Origin: Dromaius novaehollandiae
Lineage: Eukaryota > Chordata > Aves > Casuariiformes > Dromaiidae
DNA: 64,000 bases
Assembly: GCF_036370855.1 (NCBI RefSeq)
Contig: NC_088099.1
Coordinates: forward strand, 77,231,218 to 77,295,217
Reading direction: 5' to 3'
In this document: one piece after another, positions 1 through 11,575 of the stretch
Numbering within the stretch: position 1 is the stretch's first letter
Layout: the number at the start of each line of letters is the position of its first letter
Translations under genes and position numbers: made by a program
The notes under the pieces: model-generated
What the model was told of the DNA's origin: nothing
The model's database searches: none
Seen by the model: the letters and a program-made list of their open reading frames with translations, nothing else

Positions 1-3000
1 TTCCAGGTCCAGTTCCAGGGCTGTGTATGTATCTAGCTAGCTATTATTTAGAAGTGTAGGTAGTGTATTCCTTTCTACATAGCAACTGTCTCATAGGAGT
101 AGTTGCAATGATCTTCTAGGAAGTAGGCAGTGTTTTTCTGTAATCCCTTTAGGCTGAGGAGGGAAGTGAACGTAGTTCATGTGTTCTAGGTAAGTGTTCC
201 AATCACTAGGCTGGTACATGAAAATGGCTGTGATGGCTGATCTCAATGTCATCAGTATGTATTAGGTCCCTCAGGGCTAGGGGTGTAACAAGATAATTCA
301 TTTTGCGAGCAGCTGTGCTAGCTGAAGATGCTCCTCTCCCTCAGTGGTTTGCTGCCTCTTCTCTGCCAGCGTTACTGCCCCACAGCTCTTGAGTTAATGG
401 TGGTTAAGGGAGCAGTTGGGTGAACTGTACTAATTTTGCCTGAAGCATGCTAGGGAGGATTCATTTGACCTCTTTTGCTGGCAGACATTTGGATTTAGTA
501 ATCCATGGCACACAGTGGATAACAACCTTTATGGCAATAATACAATCATCTGACAGTTCCATTTGGAAGAAGGTATCTCTCTGTTACTTTAGGCATAGGA
601 ATGACTGTCTTGTGAGTTTATGGTATTTCTGGGATGGAGGTGGGGAGACAAATGCCTATCTCAGTGCAGATGGTAGCACCTCTGGATTTCTTCACAACAA
701 TTCTAGATGTCTTGAGTAACCTCTTTTGGTAAAAACTTTGGCAGGGACAGTGTGATTGCCTCGAATATTTAGGCATCCTAGTTGTGTTCTAAATGCATAG
801 CGGCAGATCCAAAGATATGCCTAAGTGACTGGCTGAAAAGCCTATTGAAAAACAATTCTGGAAGAAGAAATACAATTCTAGTACTTCAAGCACCATCTCT
901 CTTTAAAAGCAGCAGTCAGTTGAAGGGCTTAATGAATTAATAATATAAACAAATTGTGTTCTTTTACATATACTTATTCTTTTATTGTTTTGAAATAGTG
1001 TGGCGATAAACAGAATTAGGTAATAGTCTAATTATAAGCTTTCTGAGCTGAGAGGGCATCTCAATTGATTATAGACAATTCCTGTCTCTTACTGCTTGCT
1101 TGCAGTAAGACACCGCGAGCTAGTAAAACTTTCCCCAAAGTATGAATGCCAAGCCATCTAGAGTGCAACTGTCTAGAGTCAGATGAAAAAGATCTAGTTG
1201 TGAACAAGCCTTCAAACTGATCTTCCTTTCAAAAGGTGGTGGAAAGATAATGCCGTAGCTTAATTCCAGGAAGGGTTTGCTTAGTATTTCTGCTCTGTGA
1301 TAGTTCAGAGAGAGAACTTGAGAGAGCTATCACACAATGCCACCAGTGGGCAAAATGGGATCTTTAGATGTATCTGAACAGAAGCTGTTAGCAAGCTGCC
1401 GTAAACTGTTAATGACCTTTATGTCAGCTGATGTCTAAAGGTCTCTTGCAAGATTCAAGGGTTTTACTAGTTGGTGTTTTAAAAGTTTTTGAACAGTAAA
1501 AGTGCATATTTGTGCAGTAAACTCTTATCCCTAGGAAAGAATAGTTTGAGTCAGGATACTTGACGGTATTCTGGGGAAAGCTGACTTTAATACTGTGTCA
1601 CTTCTCTATGCAGGCTCCCAAGGCCTTTAAAAAGAGAATGGAAAAGATTGAAAACTGGAGGTAGTCCTGACAGACCTCAACAAAACCAAAAAGAGGCTAG
1701 TGATTCTCTCAGTTTAAATGCATGGACAGTAATTCTACCAGTGTACTGAATATTGTTTGAATAGAAGATAAGTCAAACAGAACAGGGTTGCAGTTCAAGA
1801 GAAGGCAGACAAAGATGAATAAAATATGGAGCCTTAATGACTTTTTAGGGTATGCTAGAGAAGCAAAAAACTGGTCTTGCTGTTTCCCCAGGCCCAGATT
1901 CCTCTTAATGCTCAGTGCTAGGAGTAAACTCCCTCTAAGATGATGCTCTCTGTAATCAGGTTAATTGATATTGTTCCTGTAATCCCATTGGCAAACAATA
2001 AAAATATTTTTGGAATAATACATGCTTCTTTAAAGTATCTGTTTTGAAAGGTCTGCTCTGTAGTTTCAGGTAGACTGGAATACTTTGATCATTGAAGTAA
2101 TTCCAGTCTCTTCTACAGGGTTCAGTGTGTCAGGTATGTTTTAATAGGAAAAATGAAAACTTGGCACATTCCATTACTTCTCTAGTGTATGTCTGTAAGA
2201 ACAATTTTGTTCTGTTTATCTTCAGCAAATTCTTTCTTCTTCTTTTCAAGACATGTTTCATTTTGTTGAAATAAAGAAAAGTAAGTTAGAAGAAAAACAT
2301 TTGGAAGGAATATAAGCTCCATGATTGTACTAAAATCCAATTTAGTATTTGAATACTAAAAAGTGTTGCTTGGTACAGTTCTTGAACATGATTGTAATAA
2401 TACAGTATGCTAGTGTTCCATGTTCTAAAGAAATATTAGTTGGTATTGTTTTTCTTGCTTCCATGTTTAGCTTTTCATGAGAAGCAAAAATGCCATAACT
2501 TTATGGACTGAGTCTGACATCATAGGCATAAGAGCACAAGATAACGTGGTTTGTTAATGTTACCCTTCAGTTGCAGCTTACGTCTGTGGTCACACTTAAA
2601 AATGCCCTTTTTGGTTTCTCTGCCTTCTGTTCTTCTTTTCACTTTAATCTCTCTTCTGCCTTATACCTCTAGAGTTTCCAGTCTCTGTTTTAGATCTCCT
2701 TCCTCCCACAATAAGCCAATATTGGACTTCCCCACATCACATTTCCTTAGTTGGCTAGCTTTGTTCATTTATATGTTAAAAATGAAATCAGGAGTGACTT
2801 CATGCTAGCTTTGTAGAGTTTTAATAAAATGTATACTTTGACAAGCTGCTTTTGTTGTGGAAGAAGTGCTAATCAAACCTATAGCTCTTGATTAATGTCT
2901 AAAACATGCTTGGTTCTTGTTTTGCTACATTCAGCCTTTTCTAAACATGTTTTGACATTTGGTTTTCATTATGCACTCTTCTGCTCTTGACTTTATATCA

Positions 3001-3436
3001 TTCAGCATTGACTTCAATCATGAATAGAAACTAGAAAGTAGTTTTTCTCTATGTTCTGAGACCTGGTATGTAATAGGGACAGAGCTACTTATGCCTGATG
3101 TGATTATGTATGGCTTTCCATGTGATGTTTTTCTCAGTTAGTAGATCTCTGCTGCTGTCTCCCTCCTCCAGCTGATCTGTAGCTTGTCTCAATCTTTCCT
3201 GAAAAAGCTAAGATTTTTGCATTGGAGGGGAGATATAAGCATGAGATCTCTCTCTCTTCCCTCTGAGGAAAAGATCCAAGTGCATTTAATGTTCTTAAGA
3301 CCTCTACCATAGAGTGACAAGTAGCCACGAGAGATTGGTGACTTCCTTGATTTTCCTGTTCCTTCAAGGTAGTAGGAAGTATTTTGAGAAAAACTACTCC
3401 CTTCTTTGTTTCTAGAATATGTGAGGAGAGGCAACA

Positions 3437-3460
3437 TTTTTATTTATTTATTTATTTTTA
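3437..3460 (+). repeat. (TTTA)n microsatellite
   Basis: A short run of TTTA units with a T-rich end lies in otherwise unremarkable AT-rich DNA. It is a simple repeat only. Confidence 0.85.
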
Positions 3461-4485
3461 GTGAAAGGGAGTGGGTTACTATCATTCTAGCCCCTGTAAT
3501 CCTATGTGCCAAAGAATTTGGGCTAGAGGGAAAAGGATTTGCTATTACATGCATTCTCAGTAACATTCTTATTTAAAGCAATGCACTTGAGGAAGGTTAT
3601 TGCTCCTTTTCAAGTCATTTGATGCTTAAAAAGTGCATGATGCACTTAACTAACATTGCTTTTGTTTTGTTTACTCTCGGAAGTGCTACAAAAGTAAGGA
3701 AAGGTAGAAATAACCAATGCAACTGTGTGGAATATAATTTCATTTTGTTGAAATCTCCTGGGCCAAGGACAAGGGAAAGCTAGAAAATGGATGGCAGAGG
3801 ATTTAAGTGATTGTTCTGGGTTGTGATCATTTAGACTTGAGCAATTATTTGTATAGATGGGAAATGGTTGGGCAAGAGAAGGGCAAATGAACAAGAATGA
3901 TTTAGAAAAGATTGGTAATAGAATTAGGTAGCACTGATAAGACAGGAGGAATAGAAGGTGAGAAGATTTGGTAATAGTGGGTCATGAATGCTGGAGTAAG
4001 TGCACTGGCAGGTTTTTTTAATAACCAGAAGAAAAGATGGGAAATGTCACACACTAATTCTGCAACTGAAGAATTAAGACTGTTTCTTTTTGATTTAGAA
4101 AAGCTTCTTGTTTTGCAAAATGAAACAATGTAAACAAAAAGAAGTACCAGTTAACATAACAGTTTTTAAGAAGTGAGGTCTAAATTCTCCTTGTAAAAAT
4201 GAATGTGCACCTGCTGGCATAATTGCTCTGTAGATATAAAGATGTAGCTTTCATGTGCACACAAGGACCATAAATGTTTTCTTTTTGAACACTGTCCTCA
4301 TTGTTTCTTAAAATTGAAGAAAGCAGTTTCTATGTTAAGTATTAAGCTAAAATAAATTCTTGGCTGAACAGGGAGGGCATTCAGTAGAATCATGGATGTA
4401 TAATTGTACAGATTTATTTATATTTAAGCAGTTTCCTGAATTCAGATTTTGCCACTCATTTGTATAAATGCTGGAACCTCTTGTG

Positions 4486-4497
4486 CCCCCCCCCCCC
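4486..4497 (+). repeat. Poly-C run (C12)
   Basis: Twelve consecutive C residues are followed by TTTCCCC. On the minus strand this is a G12 run. It is prone to length variation and sequencing error. Confidence 0.9.
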
Positions 4498-5544
4498 TTT
4501 CCCCATTTCACAATAATTTTAGAAGTTGTGAATCCTTGTACTCTAATTGGCTACTGCCATTTAGTAGCCAGTCATATGGTATAGATTTGCAAAGCTGACG
4601 CAAAATGGAGCAATTCATCTCCTTTGTAATACAGTCTGCTGAAAGCATATCACCCTGAAGCTCTGCTCATTGCACTGTAACCCTGCTGAGTACCAAGACA
4701 AGTTCAAGGTTTTGGTCTTAGACTTTACGATGCTTGATGGACATGGCCCAAGCTGCCTTGGGGAATACCTTCTGCAGTCATGACCATTCATGACAGCTGC
4801 ATTCCACTGGAACAATGGAATTGTTCCATTTTCCAAATGGAAAAGCAAGCCACAGAAGAATGTTTCTAAAAATTTTAACTTTTTTCTTTTCCTCCCTCTC
4901 TCTTCCCTCTACATATAATCTTCATATACTATTTTTGTGCATTGTGCATTATCAATTGTTAAAATGCAACAATAAAATTTAACTGTTGCAGAGGTGTTGC
5001 AGCTGTTCTTGGAACAAGAACCTCAGTGATCTTACGCTTGCTCAAATATAATCCACAAGAGGAGATTTAACAGAGGGGAGAGAATACACACTAGAAAATT
5101 TTTCATAAAAGCATTGAACAATGTTGATGGCCCATCTGGCTGCTGTTGTCCTTTTGCTCTATGTTTAAATTTTGGGTCTATGCAAAAAGGTACTGTAAAT
5201 CTGACCTAAAATGACTAAGAGATGGCTTAATTTTCAAAACTGCTGGCATGATGGAAGTCTATCAAATCATGGGTGTAATTACAGAGTGTCTGAAGATCCA
5301 ATGTGTGCTGTCCCAAAAGAAGGTAGTCGTTGTCACATTCAGAAGAGGAGGTGGTTCTTTGCACAGTGTATAGGTAAGCTGTGAAATTTCTTGCCCTAGT
5401 TCACTGCAAATACTAGAAGCTTGCCTGGGGTCAAGGAGAGAATGAACAAGTGCCATCAAGAGTTAGTAGGTAGATAGAAAGACATAGTATGCAAACTCTG
5501 GAGTGGTTGAAAATGGAAAGAGTATTCCAGGAAAGTATTCTTAT

Positions 5545-5655
5545 GCTGTTGCCTAAAAGCATCTTTTTTTAGTCAGTGTTGCCCAGAATGCTTGGTTAGG
5601 TGGATAACTGGTCTGACACAGTACAGCTGTCTCTATATTTTTATGTTTAAAAACA
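5545..5655 (+). mobile_element. 3' end of an ancient CR1 LINE
   Basis: Only the last part of the element remains. The stretch around 5580-5652 reads like the 3' terminus of the old CR1 type common in turtles and crocodilians, where a 'cagaatactgggctagatgg' segment is followed by 'tggtctgacccagtatggc' and ends in repeats of TCTTATG. Here the matching words are CAGAATGCTTGG, TGGTCTGACACAGTA and a TTTTATGTTTA tail. The match comes from memory of the family consensus, not from a search. Divergence is high, so insertion is old. A second old CR1 follows in the same orientation. Confidence 0.7.
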
Positions 5656-6191
5656 ATCTGAGAAAAAGGGAAGGAATGATGAGGCTTACAGAGAAATCAA
5701 AGCTAAAGCTGGCTGTAAAGCTTTGTAGATCTTGCAGTTCTGCGTGACTCAATGATAAAATGGCAGATGAAATTTAAATTTGATAAATGTAAAATAATGC
5801 ACATGGAGAAAAACAACTAATTAGACATACACAGTGATGGGCTCTAAATTAGCTATTATCACTCAGGAAGGATCCTGGACTCATTGTGAATAGTTCTGTG
5901 AAAATGTCAGCTCAATACTCAGTGGAGGTCAAAAAGGCAAGTACAGTGTTAGGAGTGGGTAGAGAGAGAATGGGGGGGGAAAAAATCAGGCAGCTACATG
6001 AATCTAAGTGGAATTATGAAAGATTACAAGGAAGGGAACAAGGATCGTTGGAATGGCTTTCATTAAAGGACAGAAAAGCTATTCGTCTTAGACAAACAGT
6101 AGATTTAAAGGGAGAGGAGAAATATGATAGCTGTCAGCAGAGCTGTGAATGGTGGGGTAAATGAAAAAGAGCAAATAATTCCTTTCTCAGT

Positions 6192-6207
6192 AAAAAAAAA
6201 AAAAAAA
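6192..6207 (+). repeat. Poly-A run (A16) inside the ancient CR1
   Basis: Sixteen consecutive A residues follow CTTTCTCAGT. The run is not part of the CR1 sequence as I know it, so it is either local slippage or one edge of a nested insertion whose other edge is the T37 run at 6254. Confidence 0.9.
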
Positions 6208-6252
6208 CTTGAAGAAAAATGAAGTCTCAGGATGCAGGCTTAAAAACAAACG

Positions 6253-6253
<1 letters not shown>

Positions 6254-6290
<37 letters not shown>
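6254..6290 (+). repeat. Poly-T run (T37) inside the ancient CR1
   Basis: Thirty-seven consecutive T residues, the longest homopolymer in the window. It lies where the CR1 family has a 'taaaacaaacaaaagg' stretch. It could pair with the A16 run 46 bp upstream. Exact length is uncertain in any assembly. Confidence 0.9.
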
Positions 6291-6294
<4 letters not shown>

Positions 6295-6545
6295 GGTGAG
6301 TGGATAAATTTTGGCAGTCATTGCTGCAGGTTTTTTTGAAGAAATAGGTTAAAGCAGTGATTTGACAAATTAGTGGGATGAAGGTCCATCAAGGATTACT
6401 GAACATAAAGGTGATGCTGCTGCTTCTGGTTTGAAAGTCCCTGAACTCTACCTGGCCAAAAGGAGATGGTATTATACCTTTTCTCTTAGTAGTCAGCATT
6501 GGCCATGCTCAGGGACAGGATAATATAGTTGGTGGAATTTTGGCC

Positions 6546-7619
6546 TCATACATGGAAGCTTTTTTTATGTTCTAAGCACTAGTATGATGAGTAGTTGTTG
6601 TTATGTACTGTAACCTAGTTTGTAGCAATTGAAATGTCTTGTTAATAGTATGTGGTGTGTGCACACAAAGTTGAGGAAAGGAAGGCCTGAATATAAAAGG
6701 ACATAAGTAGTGGAATTTCAAAGTCATAAACATACAAAAAAAACATTGCCTGGTCTGTTGCCACAAACGTGTTGATTTGATTGGACAATTATAATGTGAA
6801 AATGTTTGTAAGTTTTCAGTAGTACTAGTTGAAAAGGTATATGGGCTGTCTGAGGGCATATAGTCTCAGGTATGTCTTGGTAATGTCAGAGAATATTAGT
6901 GTCTACCCATTCCTCACTGCACAACCTCTCTTATTTTTTTTTTTCCCTTGAGTTTGTCTTAGTGTTTTTTTAACCAGGTACCAATTTCTTCGAGATGTCT
7001 AAACATAGGAGATGATGTCTAAATTTGAGGTAGAGAAGATACAGGTGGGTGTTGCCTGCACATTGTTGATATTGTAGCCCAAGTTCACTCACCAGTTCTG
7101 CAGGTCACTTGAAAGAAATACTGGGAGAAATGCTGGTACCTATGTCATTTCTAAGCTGGAGCTCTGGCTGTGGGAGAATAGGTGGTCGTAACAACAATAT
7201 GAGTGCATTCTAAGATAGAGAGTACTTACTTTCATCCCTGAAGCCTTCAATTTATGAGACTCAAATTATTTTTGTCATAAATGTAGTGTTACCCTCATCT
7301 CCTGTAACTAGCTCTTTGCTGAGGGCTTTAAGTGTTCTTTTTATGCTTAGACCAGTGACTTTCAACCTCTAAGTTTACAGACCCAGAAAAATTTGCAATG
7401 GTGGAATGAATGCCTGTAGAGAAAATCTAAGCCTGAGAGACTTGGCTTTGTAGTTTTGTGGTCCCTCAGTTCAGCAGTGCTCTGGAGGTCTGTCTCCAGA
7501 ACTTGAAACAACTGATTTAGACTCTTTAAATGATGTATTTAAAGTAAATAAAACTTGTCCTCTGCATGGAAGCTAACAACTGTTTAACAATTAGCTGTTA
7601 ATGTTAGCTTTAATGATTG
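6546..7619. other. Anonymous spacer between CR1 copies
   Basis: I see no exon or repeat that I can name. The sequence is AT-rich with scattered short T runs. Frames on both strands are short and unremarkable. Confidence 0.55.
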
Positions 7620-8550
7620 TAAAGCTACTGTTTAACATCTTTGTTAATGATCTGGATGAAGGCACCAAATGCATCCTCAGCAGGTTCGCTGCTGACACAA
7701 AACTGGGAGGAGTGGCTAATACACCAAATGGTTTTGGTGCTGTTAATGGGAAGCTTGACAGGCTGGAGAAATGGGCAGAGAAGAACCTCAAGTTCAATGA
7801 AGGGAAGTATGAAGTCCTGCCCCTGGGGAGAAATAGTCCCATGCACCAGTACAGACTGAGGACTGACCTGCTGGAAAGCAGCCTTGCAGAGAAAGACCTG
7901 CGGGTCCTGGTTGACAGCAAGTTGAGCATGAGCCAGCAATGCACCCTCAGGGCAAGGAAGGCCAACAATATCCTGGGCTGCATTAGGAAGATCACTTCCA
8001 GCAGGTCAAGGGAAGTGATCCTTCTGTTCTACTCAGCCCTGGTGAGGCCACATCTGGAGGACTGTGTCCAGTTTTGGGCTCCTCAATACAAGAGAGATAT
8101 GGATTTACTGGAGTGAGACCAGCAAAGGACCACAAAGATGATTAAGAGGCTGAAACGTCTCTCTTATGAGGAGAGGCTGAGAGAGCTGGGACTGTTCAGC
8201 CTGGAGAAGAGAAGGCTGAGGGGGGAATCTTATCAATGTGTATAAATAACTGATGGGAGGGTGGCAAGAGGATGGGGCCAGACTCTTCTGTGGTGCCCAG
8301 TGACAAGACGAGAGGCAACGGGCACAAACTGAAACACAGGAAGTTCCACTTGAGCACAAGAGAACAGTTCTTTACTGTGAGGGTAACAGAGCAGTGGAAC
8401 AGGTTGCCCAGAGAGGTTGTGGAGTCTCCATCCTTGGAGATATTCAGAACCTGACTAGATAATGTGCTGTAGATGACCCTGCTTGATCAGGGGGTTGTAC
8501 CAGATGATCACCAGTGGTCCCTTTCAACCTCAACTATTCTGTGATTCTGT
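7620..8550 (+). mobile_element. 5'-truncated CR1 LINE
   Basis: The copy starts abruptly inside the reverse-transcriptase domain at LLFNIFVNDLDEGTK and runs to the CR1 3' end, ACTATTCTGTGATTCTGT, near 8533-8550. The 5' truncation within ORF2 and intact 3' end are what target-primed reverse transcription of CR1 usually produces. The tail segment with GATCAGGGGGTTGTACCAGATGA is the conserved CR1 3' UTR. It is moderately diverged. No target-site duplication is evident, as is usual for CR1. Confidence 0.95.
7624..8454 (+). pseudogene. CR1 ORF2 remnant (distal reverse transcriptase and C-terminus)
   Basis: This is a broken copy of the LINE polyprotein that normally supplies endonuclease and reverse transcriptase for retrotransposition. 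The first open piece (to a TGA at 8114-8116) begins just before the RT catalytic box. That box reads FAADTKLGG where the family has FADDTKLGG, so one catalytic aspartate is replaced. It continues through LDRLEKWAEKNLKF, a LVDSKLSMSQQC segment and [18 protein letters not shown]. After frame changes, the C-terminal piece in 8272-8454 carries VPSDKTRGNGHKLKHRKF and WNRLPREVVESPSLEIF. The upstream palm, fingers and endonuclease are absent. No upstream start belongs to this protein. Confidence 0.93.
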
Positions 8551-9932
8551 AAATTTATCTCAAGTATGTTGCTGATTTTGGCAATAGCTTGCTCTGTATT
8601 TTTTTTTCCATGCATCAACTACAGTTTTATTTCAGGAATTTGGCTAGGAAATACTTGGTCAAAATTAATTAGGCTGGACCAACAGAATCCCTTTTAAGTC
8701 CTTCTTGCAATACTAAGGAAACTTTGAACTGGTGAGAATGTGTGATGTTCTGTTCAAATATACTCCATGAGCAATGAGTTCTTTTTCATTATGAAAACTG
8801 ATCGACTATCCCTATCTTTATTTTGGCCTTTTAAGAATTTAGTCATTTCTGTTCTACATAATAGATTCTACTGGTTTGACCAGTACGGAGATTAGACGTG
8901 CTGATCCTTGGATCCTAGGTTTCCCCTTCTAGCCCTTTTAAGAATTTGCTTTCGTGTTTAGTTCTCACATTTCCAGATGCAGAGACTGATTTGAATGGTA
9001 AGTTGCATGATAGTTTTGCAATTTTGGAAAAAGTTCCTTTACTTTTTTTGTTCTGACCTTTTTGAATACAGAATTCAGCTGACTTCTGATGTTTCAGTCT
9101 TAGTATTCAAATTCCCTTGGCCTTATAAGGTGAGAGGTTGCTTTGCACTTTTCAGCAATGACTTCTGACAATGTCTTTATTATAGTGTAATAAAATTGGT
9201 TAAACCCCCCACCCCCCATAACTACCACAACAAACAAACCCTCAGAGGCCCAGTGCCCATGAGATAAGACACAGGTCACTTTTCATGGACCTCATTCTAT
9301 GGTAATCGGCCTGCCAAGGAAAAAGAATTAATGTCACAGCATTCTGACTATATAATTAATTTAACAAAAGTTTCCTATGTGATCCTTCACATGCAACACA
9401 ACCACTCATTCGTGTAACATCCCAAACAAAGGTCTGTGAAGTTGCTAAGTTCTTTCTAAAGGAACAAAGAATCAAAGATGCAAACACTGGGTCCATGTTT
9501 CTAACATTTTCTCTCTCGTCAGTCTCCTTGTTCCTTTACGATTTTTTTTTCCCCTCTGAGTGGGAATCAAGAGGGTTAAGAGGGTAGGAGTTTGGAGGTG
9601 AAATATGCTCAGCAGAAGTGTTTTTCCATGGTATTCCCATAAACAGGACCTCCAAATGATCTTTGGAATGTACTCAGTAGGGGGACCTTGTGTTTCAGGA
9701 ATCTGATGCTGCAGACTCAATAGTGTAATGTCCTGCCTGTACATTTTGAGGATATCCATTTGTCTTTGTGGTTTCTATAGGGAGCTTTTGTATGGAATCA
9801 GCTTGCACAATTAAGTAGTACTCTCATACAGCATATAAAACAACTGGGCCAAACAGAGAAATTTTGCTAGCTAGGTGGAGCTCCCCCACTAAGTTTATTC
9901 TTTTCATGATTTTATACAGTCTTAGTCACTAT

Positions 9933-9962
9933 CACTGCATCCACAAACACTGCATCCACAAA
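9933..9962 (+). repeat. Perfect 15-bp tandem duplication
   Basis: The unit CACTGCATCCACAAA occurs twice in tandem with no mismatch. It is a recent local duplication with no evident function. Confidence 0.95.
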
Positions 9963-11500
9963 TTCATATAATAGGTGGCTTATTTGCAAAGAAAAATAAA
10001 ATCAAAATGTGGGGAAAATTCTCTCCTTCATGGATGTTGTCACAGGAGGAGTCAAGCACCCAGGAAGCAGGGGTTGTATGGAATTCTGCATTCTTCTTGA
10101 CACTGATATCTCCCTATGCTCTTTTCATTCAATACAAGCCTGTAAGTGCTGGCAACTCTTAAGTAAGTTTTCTTCCTGGATAACTGGATTTTAAAAATAT
10201 GTTCCAGTGACTCAAGCATAGCTCACAGGTTGTGATAAGATAAACTTAACCTGTAACAAACACCTGTTAATAGCAAAACTTGTTCTTCTTTCTTCCCTCA
10301 AAAAGTGATGCTACAAACATACCATCCTTTGTTTCCATGCTTAGCGCATCTCTAGAGCGTTCTGTATCAAATGACTTCTGTCCTTATGTGAAAAGGGAAA
10401 GCCTTCTTACTGCAGTCTGAAATATAAAGATCGGACCAGATTTATTATGCATTTTTATGCTGTCTCAGCAGTAAAGGATCTGCAGGACAATTCAGGCCTC
10501 AGTTACAGTATGCAACTCCATTGTTTTTCTATTATGCTGGTATATGTTAATTGTCTTCAGTAGATTTAAGTAAACACATGAAGTAGAACTTAGTTCAGAA
10601 AGAAATGCAGAATCCAGATTACTGACTTGTAGGGAATTGGTATTGGAAAAACAATTGCTTTGTTGGTTGTCAGGAGAGCCTAATGTATATCTTCATCAGT
10701 GTTTAAGCTAATGGGTCTTATTTTGCTAAAAGCATGCATGCTGTAAATTACCATTGCTCAGCTGCCGAACAGTAATTCATTATGCAACGGTAATTTGTTT
10801 ATTTTTGCTATGGTATCTGTATGCTGGTGTTCACAGGTGTAAAAAGAAGTCACAGTTTGGGATTTGTGAAGTACTAAACAAAACAGAGATATTAAGATTT
10901 TTTTTCCCCCCCCCACAGAGCTGCTTCTTGGAGTAAAAGTGAACTTTTTAAGGACCATACTGAAGTATAATTAAGTAAAGCTCTTATTTTGGGAGGAGGG
11001 GGGAAGAAATAAGTGATCAGAATGACTTTCTCTGCCAGTAATTAAAGACATTTGTTTGAAACCAAATCTCTCTGAATGAAATTTCATGTACATGTGTTTC
11101 TATTGTAATATGACACTTTAGTCTGGACACTTCTTTATGATCATGTATGGAATATACTCAACTATTAGCAATCATTGCTTCAATTCACCAAATAACCAAT
11201 TGAAAGGAGAAAATCAGAACCATGTTGTAGCATTAATAATGGTAATAGAAGACTTTCAGATTGAGGCAAGTCTTTCTCCTTCCTCTGAGGGTATGCATAC
11301 ATTAGTCTAATGGGAAAATGTCTTTTGTTTCTTTAATCCCATCCTTAACTGTATATTTACAGGGAACAATATATTTAAGGAGTTCTTTCAGTTCACGTGT
11401 TGAATGAAGGCAATCTCTGAAATTCCTGCTCTCTGAATGATTTCTGAACAATGTTCACTGGGAAGTATCAGCCTTCCATCAGATAACATCTTATATTTTA

Positions 11501-11575
11501 CTGTACATTATTAATTATACTTATTATAATTATATTAATACAATTATTTAATTATACATTAATATATTTTAATAA
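11501..11575. repeat. AT-only low-complexity tract
   Basis: About 75 bp composed almost entirely of A and T, with repeated TTAATTATA-like words. It is low complexity and should melt easily. Confidence 0.8.

Larger units (their letters stand above)
1..5544. other. Anonymous AT-rich non-coding DNA
   Basis: No exon, RNA gene or recognisable transposon was found here. Open frames are at most about 90 codons, do not begin in a convincing context and resemble no protein family I know. The only structured items are a short TTTA repeat near 3.44 kb, a run of twelve C at 4486-4497 and a 9-bp perfect hairpin at 4808-4828. Very diverged repeats could be hidden here and would need a profile search. Confidence 0.6.
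5730..6545 (+). mobile_element. Ancient, decayed CR1 LINE (ORF2 C-terminus plus 3' UTR)
   Basis: This is a 5'-truncated LINE copy. From about 5763 the translated frames give WQMKFKFDKCKIMHM, then MGSKLAIITQE, then after a frameshift VNSSVKMSAQYSVEVKKAS. These match the order of the distal reverse-transcriptase region of old sauropsid CR1 elements (WQMKFNVDKCKVMH... MGSKLAVTTQE... VDSSLKTSTQ...VKKAN). Further on, 6125-6185 matches the 'gatatgatagaggtctataa' part. The end near 6493-6540 matches the family's 'gcattggccactgtcagaag' and 'gacaggatactgggctagat' words. An A16 run and a T37 run interrupt it. Stops and frameshifts rule out any function. Confidence 0.78.

Noticed and set aside
7591..7995. 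134- and 104-codon minus-strand frames
   Set aside because: They are antisense shadows of the CR1 ORF2 remnant on the + strand.
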